Part shown: piece by piece, positions 58,422-64,000 of the stretch | How the letters are laid out: each line of letters opens with the position of its first letter | Position numbering within the stretch: position 1 is the stretch's first letter | Assembly (NCBI GenBank): GCA_932521035.1 | Contig: OW051493.1 | Location: 9,074,001 to 9,138,000 of the forward strand | Origin: Oscheius dolichura | Taxonomy: Eukaryota > Nematoda > Chromadorea > Rhabditida > Rhabditidae | Length of the DNA: 64,000 nucleotides | Direction of reading: 5' to 3' | Position numbers and translations under genes: made by a program | The notes under the pieces: generated by a model | Databases searched by the model: none | What the model saw: the letters and a program-made list of their open reading frames with translations, nothing else | What the model was told of the DNA's origin: nothing

Positions 58422-59390
58422 ATGATATTTTCCATTTTGCTACTGTTTTCCCCGACAGTTTTCGGTTGTATAAGCACCGTAACCCGTAAGTATGCCTTTT
58501 GATGTTATAAGAGATGAAATGGCAGCTGATGGCCTCCCTGGCAGTCCGGGGATAACCGGAACGACGCTTCCCTCCATAATTTCCACGACTATCCCCTCCA
58601 TGCCAGCCACGACGACAACCCGTAAACTTCTTCTTCGAATCTTTGTAGAAGATCTTTCAGCCGTTTGTCTACCTGGCTGGGTGTTCTTTGCCGGGTCGGG
58701 TTTCTGTTACTTTCTCGGAGCGAACTTCGGCCTGACCGTCACCGAATCCAGACAATACTGTATCGACCAAGGAGGGGATCTGGCCTCAATCCATAGCGAC
58801 GCAGAGAATACCTTTGTCACCTGTGCGTGAGCGTCTACTCGGACCTTCTTATAGTCCATTTCCAACGGATATTCCTCGGAAAAACTTCTCCGCTACGGGG
58901 CCAGGAAGCTTTCTAACATGGTCCCGTAACGGAGACGCCCCGCCAAATTTGAATCCATGGAATATCCGTTGGAAATGGACTATATAAAAGAGAACGTTCA
59001 GCCCTGACGCCCCCCGGTCTGCCTGGCCAACGGTAAGTCATTTCTCGAGAGGAAGACAGCTCTTGTTTAGAGTGACCATTGGAGTGACCAGAATTGGAAC
59101 CGGGAATACAAACGATAACTTTGTCAACTTCGATGGCACACCGGTGGGTTAATTCCTTTACAGACGAACGTCAATTCAGCTGGACTACACCAACTGGGCC
59201 CTAAACAAGCCGGATAATTTTAACGGCGATCAGTATTGTATCGCAGTAAGGCGAACGAGAGGCGTCGTATGGAATGTTTCAGCTTGCCTCGGACCTGCTG
59301 GTGGGAGGGGGGTCGACTCGGGGAGAGTGGAACGACTTCGCCTGTTTCGCAATTCACACGTACTTCGTCTGTAAGAATCCCAGACTCTAG
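58422..59390 (+). CDS. C-type lectin domain secreted protein 5 (duplication copy 2)
   Basis: Same six-exon structure as the gene at 53267, giving about 190 residues with no stop. The signal peptide, Thr/Pro linker and first half of the lectin domain are identical in protein. The second half reads VTIGVTRIGTGN, DYTNWALNKPDNFNGDQYC and LASDLLVGGGSTRGEWND, where the twin has VSIGVSRIGIGN, DYTNWAVDKPENSNGDQYC and LASDTLPGGGANRGEWND. KPDN in place of KPEN changes the putative sugar-specificity loop. The start at 58422 gives the clean signal peptide; an in-frame ATG lies at 58380. The promoter region is identical to the twin's only back to about 58106, so upstream regulatory DNA may differ. Confidence 0.88.
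58849..58984. repeat. Hairpin element in lectin 5 intron 3
   Basis: Same element and position as 53694-53829, with a few base differences. Confidence 0.8.
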
Positions 59391-59539
59391 GCTGGAGTAG
59401 AAACAATAAGAACAAGATACTGCTTTATTGTCTTGTTTATTAACAGCAATGTATCTTCTCAAGTTCTCTTAGAAATTCCGGCCCTGCCCGGCGATATCCC
59501 TACTCCCCCATGGAGATCCCGTTCTTCTGACGCTATTTC

Positions 59540-61250
59540 CGCCTTCCTAAAATAGGTCACTGTCGAGTTGCTCTTCCGGGCACCTTCTAGTCAGCTGTCC
59601 CTTGATAAAGTCCACAGGGGGTTGATCTTATAGTCTTTGTACCGCTTGAACCCCGACCACTGGGCCGTTCACTCACTCAGGGCGATATCAATGATGAACG
59701 ACTACTCGATGGGGTTGTCGATGATCTTCTTTGTTCCTATCTTCAGAGTTCCTTCTCTTCGTACTGAAATCTCAACATCTTCCTATATCCAGCGTCGACC
59801 AGAAGCCCAAATTCTTTGTGCCAGTCTCCCTGCAAGAGGCGAAAGTTTCCCCTTTGAATAGGTGTCTTGATCCCCTTTGTCTCCTCCAATTTTTCCCCTC
59901 GTAAAGACGAAAAAATGTGAATATTTCCGTGTGTCCACTTCACTTTTTTCTGTTCCCCTTTTACGCCACGTCCCCTGCTAAAGTTGGTCTAACCTTTTTG
60001 TCAGCATCCACGTGTTACAATGATCTCCCCCACCCTGTCCATTCTCTCTGTCCAAGAACAAGACCATCGGGTCTAAAATGTACATGTTTGCCCACCGGCT
60101 CACCTTGTCCTCCTCACTTATTGTCCAACCCAGCGGCGAGCAAAAGATCGCCTCCTCTTTGCACCCTATGGTTCTCGTCTTTCCCTTTCGTCCTCTCCCG
60201 TCCTCCCCGCCGCCTGCTGGCCTCGGAGTTAATTCTGTATGCGTAAGTAGGTGCAAGGGGCGACGACCTTTTATTTCCGAGAGGGCAGAGACCAAAAGAG
60301 CGCTGATTACATCCTCCTCCTCCCTCTCCTCGCCTCTTTCTCGCTCGCTCTCAAGAGGGCCGAGGACGGCCACGTTGCCAACAGTCGGGCAGTCACCCCC
60401 TCGTAACCTCGCCCCGACGGCCGACCACTGTTGCCCTTATCGGTCCCGAGAGCGAACGAACTGCATGAACCCTCACACCCGCGACTATTTGCACTGTTGC
60501 CATTGATTTTATTGAGGTTTTCGTACTTTCAGCCCGTTTTCCAGTAATTTGACCCTTCGTTACGGGACCCAATATCAAGAATTGAATATTTCGCCGTAAT
60601 AATGAAGCAGTGAGCGATAATTTGAAAAGCTATGTTCAAAAAAGTCTCAAGGAGTCGTGAAATCTCCTTTTTTCGGAAAATCCCCCACCCGTACAATCTC
60701 GACAGCCAATTCCTCTTTATTCGAGGTTGTCAACTCTTCAATTCCCCTGTCTGCCGAGCTTGATTAGCCTTTCCCTATCAGTTCTCCCTCGTTGTTTCTT
60801 TTCTGGGAAACTGTCCGTTGACCTGTCTGCTTCTCTCTTGTTGTTTTCGGCGGATATCTTGCCGCTAATTTCAACACAGCCAATTCTTAGAATTCTCCGA
60901 ATAATTCAATTTCTCCAATTAGCCAAAGATCAAAACTCAGTGAGTCGAAAGATGGTTATTCACCTCGCCTGGAGACCGAAATGGCCCATTTCCCGGGAAA
61001 AAGCTCTTTCCCTGTGGGAAACCGACTATAAATAGGCCTAAATTCCCATAGTGACTGAATAATTTAAAGGTCCACAGCTTCGGAAAAGGTTCAAAGACTC
61101 CAAAAGGTGATATCCATCGATAGCGACAGGCCGGCCGATCAAAAACCCTGTCTCAATGACAAAACCGGTGTGTTCACTTCGTCAGCCTCTTTCGGTCTTG
61201 GTCTATTTTCAAAACATAGCACAAAACCACAAAACAGCCATGTTTTTCCT
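59540..61250 (-). pseudogene. Possible decayed minus-strand gene of unknown family
   Basis: Separate coding-like minus-strand segments occur in order. First is TGFVIETGFLIGRLVAIDGY (about 61110-61180). Next is EDVEISVRREGTLKIGTKKI continuing IIDNPIE (about 59700-59785) after an AG acceptor, broken by a TAG where copy 1 has CAG, then SFIIDIALS. Last is QWSGFKRYKDYKINP, then in a shifted frame VDFIKGQLTRRCPEEQLDSD. Exons cannot be joined without lesions. The middle 1.28 kb is missing from duplication copy 1. No family recognised. Confidence 0.35.
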
Positions 61251-61277
61251 GCCTGGTCGTATGGTAGTGGGGGAATC

Positions 61278-64000
61278 TGGAAGGATTTTTGGTTCTCACC
61301 ACGATCGGACTTCGCAAGCTCTGCATTCTCATCTAACCGGGATTTTTCGATATTTTCCCTTTTTAGAGGTTGCGGTAGGTAGTTCTCTCCCAGAATTCTC
61401 CTTTAAATTTAAGGAAATGCCATGAAAAGGCTGCCGGGGAGGTGACTTCCCCTCCAAAAGTGTCTCTCTTCATCCCCTTCCCCTTCCTCTCTCTCCCCCC
61501 ACTCGCGTCAGCCCCCCTAGCCCCCCAGCTAGTCGGTGTTTGGTTTCACCTCGTGCCTCCGGCTGTGCTGTGCTCTCTGTGGTTCCCCGTCCCCTCCCAG
61601 ACTATGTTCGAGTATCGGGGAGGGAGGTCCGTCCCGTTTTCCCCCGATTGATTGAGCGCACCTTTTCACATGGATCTCATCGGCTTCTTCCTTTTGACTA
61701 TTTTTGGAGTCTTCCTTGAAATAGATAGCCGAAAATGATGACATTTCCCCCAAATTTAGACGGAAGCACGGGGGAAAGAAATGTGCCCGCCCGGCGGCGG
61801 CGCCGTACTCTGCTCCCAATGAACCACCGATCAGCTGGCCTTTACTCGCAGTTCCAGCTAAGTCCAGCCCCGTTATTAATTCCACATCTAGCCCTCTTCC
61901 TCTCCATTAAATCAGAAATCTTATCCCGGGCTAATCCCCCGTTCCAGTCGAGTTCTTCTCTTTCTCCCCCGGCCGTTGCCCAGCGACCAAGTGACTTACC
62001 AGGAAAAGGGCACGAAGGAATGTAATTTTGACCTCTCCAAATTAATCCAGAACTCTTCCCTTCCCGTACCAAAAGTCAAAGACTAATTGTCGTCCTTTGT
62101 ATAAGCAACAAGGGGACTGAAAGACTGCTGCTCCCGCCGCCACGAGAGTTTTGAATTGAATTAATCGCTGTGGAATAAGGGCGAGTAGTCGAGGTACTGA
62201 AGTCTGCTCCCCCTTGTTTCCCTAGATATTCATTATCTGTGTAGATTCATCGCTGCGTCATGTCTACTTCTTTTTCTCCAAAATGGCGGAATAATCCGGT
62301 AAATTGAGACTATTCCTAGAAAATTGGATGAAGATAATCCGAGTCACTCTGTTCTACGAACTTGACTCATTCCAAAACAAATACCCACCGTATCATTTGC
62401 ACACGGCCATTTTTGACTCGCGAACCTGGCACCGACCTACCCTATTGTCATGTAGAATATCAGCACACGGTCACAAACATAGTTCACTTTCCCATCCTTA
62501 CCTGGACTCCGGTAAAGAATTTTCCCGGTGGATTTTGGTTCAAAATGCAAGTTTAGTTTGTTGAGAACCCAATAAATTCCACCTAATCGTCGGGGGATGG
62601 TCCTTCTTGTCCATTCTGGTCCTTTCCACTGTAGTTGACGACATGACGTTGGTAACAGGCTAGGTACTTTGTTTATCACCCCAGGAAGATCCCTTTTAGA
62701 CGTCGAATTGCCCCAGTCTAGCGGCAACCCGTAGAAATGAGACAGGATCCAATTTTTCTGGAAATTATGATAGTTTTTTTGCCTCCATTTACATTTTTGC
62801 AGCGGCTGGCCGTTGGTAGACTAGCAGCCAACCATAAGTTCTCCAAAATTTGGAAATCCCCCTCAATTCAGAGAGACGATGCTCTATTCCCGGGGTATTC
62901 TCTCCCGGATCGGATAAGCTAACAACAACATCTTCATGTTATCCTAATCCTATGTTCTAATCGGCCTTATCTCGAGTTGAAGTGTTTACTTTGCCCCCTT
63001 TTTAGATTATATCATGTTCAAAGTCCGACGGGGCTCTTTACTCCAGTTATCTCTCTAGTCCCGGTAATCATCTCCTTCTTCGAATTCCAGTCAGCTCAAT
63101 TCTCTCTTTTTCCGGTTTTTCATAAGGGAATTACCGTAATCCGTCAATTACACTCATGTAAAATTCGATTATTGACCACTTTTGGTAATTTTCCAAGGCA
63201 TTTCCAAGGAAAAACGACCTCTACCCTGGGAATTTGGTCCCTCCTCAAAAATTGACGGGGTTAATGAAGAGAATACGGTAGTTTTGTGTAGATTTTATCA
63301 TAATTTATACTCCCTTTTCCCTCTAAAAGTAGTCTCACCCCGCCCCTCTGTCTATATTTCGAATTCCAGCTGCAAAATTCTAATTGCTATATTTGCATCT
63401 ACGCTTTCTCCTGTTTCACTTTCCTCTCTCTCTCTCTCTTTTAATAGAGATCAATTGAACTCTCCCTCTCTTTCCCTCTTCAAAAAATGGCATTATTTAC
63501 CATTCCCTTTGGTTGAAAGAGACATAACGACTCGATCCCCGTCTCATCCAGCTGAGCAAATTTAAATGAATCTCCCCTCTGCTTCTCCTGATGAATGGCT
63601 GTCTGATTTGATGATCATCTATTCAGGCACGCAGCTGTTTTTCTCCTCTTTTTTATTCTTTATAAAATTATTGTGACCGATTTATTTCGTAATATGGATA
63701 AAATTAGAAAAATAAGGCTCTCTCTGACCGTCTCAGGGCCCAAATTTGATTCCTCTGCCCGCCGCGCTCCTGGAATACCGCAATAATTTCATTATTTTCT
63801 TTTCTAAATTAAACTCTACTCTTTCTTTAATAATCCCGTGCCCTTCTTCCTCTCCCAGATCTCCGCCCTTTCCCACAATGTCCTCCTCCCCCTCAGCGTA
63901 GGGCGTTCCCTCATTGTTGAACCTAGAGATTAGTCCAATTCGCAGCAGATTGCTCCCAATTAGTGGTCAAACACTAGACAACGGTCTTCTGGCTGTTTTC
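61278..64000. other. Terminal gene-poor interval of about 2.7 kb
   Basis: Pyrimidine-rich, AT-rich DNA without phase-consistent exons on either strand. Short frames at 61442-62025 are proline/serine-rich low-complexity translations. No repeat family member was recognised. Confidence 0.45.

Larger units (their letters stand above)
57800..61277. repeat. Segmental duplication, copy 2
   Basis: Direct copy of 52125-54838. Matching parts are 57800-58105 (eIF3L exon 8 and flank), 58106-59717 (lectin and 3' flank) and about 60998-61277. It lacks copy 1's 515 bases at 58105 and carries 1.28 kb (59718-60997) absent from copy 1. Nucleotide identity is very high over the matched parts. Confidence 0.9.

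Noticed and set aside
60078-60506. A 142-codon + strand frame within the block unique to duplication copy 2
   Set aside because: Proline/serine/arginine low-complexity translation with no introns or motifs; overlaps a region better read as decayed minus-strand gene and promoter-like DNA.

Overview
The window is nematode genomic DNA, most likely from a free-living rhabditid. The evidence is short introns (about 40-60 nt) with GT(A/G)AG donors and TTTCAG acceptors, start codons sitting directly after TTTTCAG (consistent with spliced-leader trans-splicing), and the families present: a warthog hedgehog-related gene, receptor L-domain proteins, Thr-rich C-type lectins and a MULE-derived gene. The genus cannot be fixed from sequence alone. 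Exon models were built by hand from splice sites, reading phase and protein motifs. Seven of them (L-domain receptor, warthog, three lectins, FMO, SAMHD1-like, eIF3L among the complete ones) give exon sums divisible by three with no internal stop; the lectin twin at 58422 was read by comparison with its partner.

Layout. 1-195: 3' end of an unrecognised + gene. 417-7158: minus-strand PTB-SH2 adaptor. 7159-15902: gene-poor DNA with repeats. 16249-20406: minus-strand transmembrane protein with several receptor L domains. 21128-21783: minus-strand multi-pass membrane protein with an apparent frameshift. 22221-29822: three C-type lectin genes on +, the third frameshifted, with a minus-strand warthog gene between the first and second. 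30381-33903: flavin-containing monooxygenase. 36723-41034: SAMHD1-like HD-domain protein. 41649-48877: minus-strand USP25/28-type deubiquitinase, head-to-head with eIF3 subunit L (49202-52482).

The right third is rearranged. The last part of eIF3L, a lectin gene and downstream DNA (52125-54838) are duplicated in direct orientation (about 57800-61277). A MULE transposase-like gene (minus, 55047-57777) lies between the copies. The two lectins encode identical proteins in their 5' half but differ at 12 residues in the 3' half. The copies also differ by a deletion of about 0.5 kb in copy 2 and by 1.28 kb present only in copy 2. 61278-64000 shows no gene.

Many small fold-back elements lie in introns and intergenic DNA. 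They include a family whose arms resemble TGCACCCGTAAAGTCTCGG (six copies), a nested palindrome of about 640 bp inside a lectin intron, and an element in the SAMHD1-like gene whose end forms a splice acceptor. I found no prokaryotic-style system, rRNA gene, convincing canonical tRNA gene or CRISPR array. The genes look like ordinary nematode housekeeping, signalling and secreted-protein genes; the novelty lies in the duplication, the repeats and the lectin divergence.
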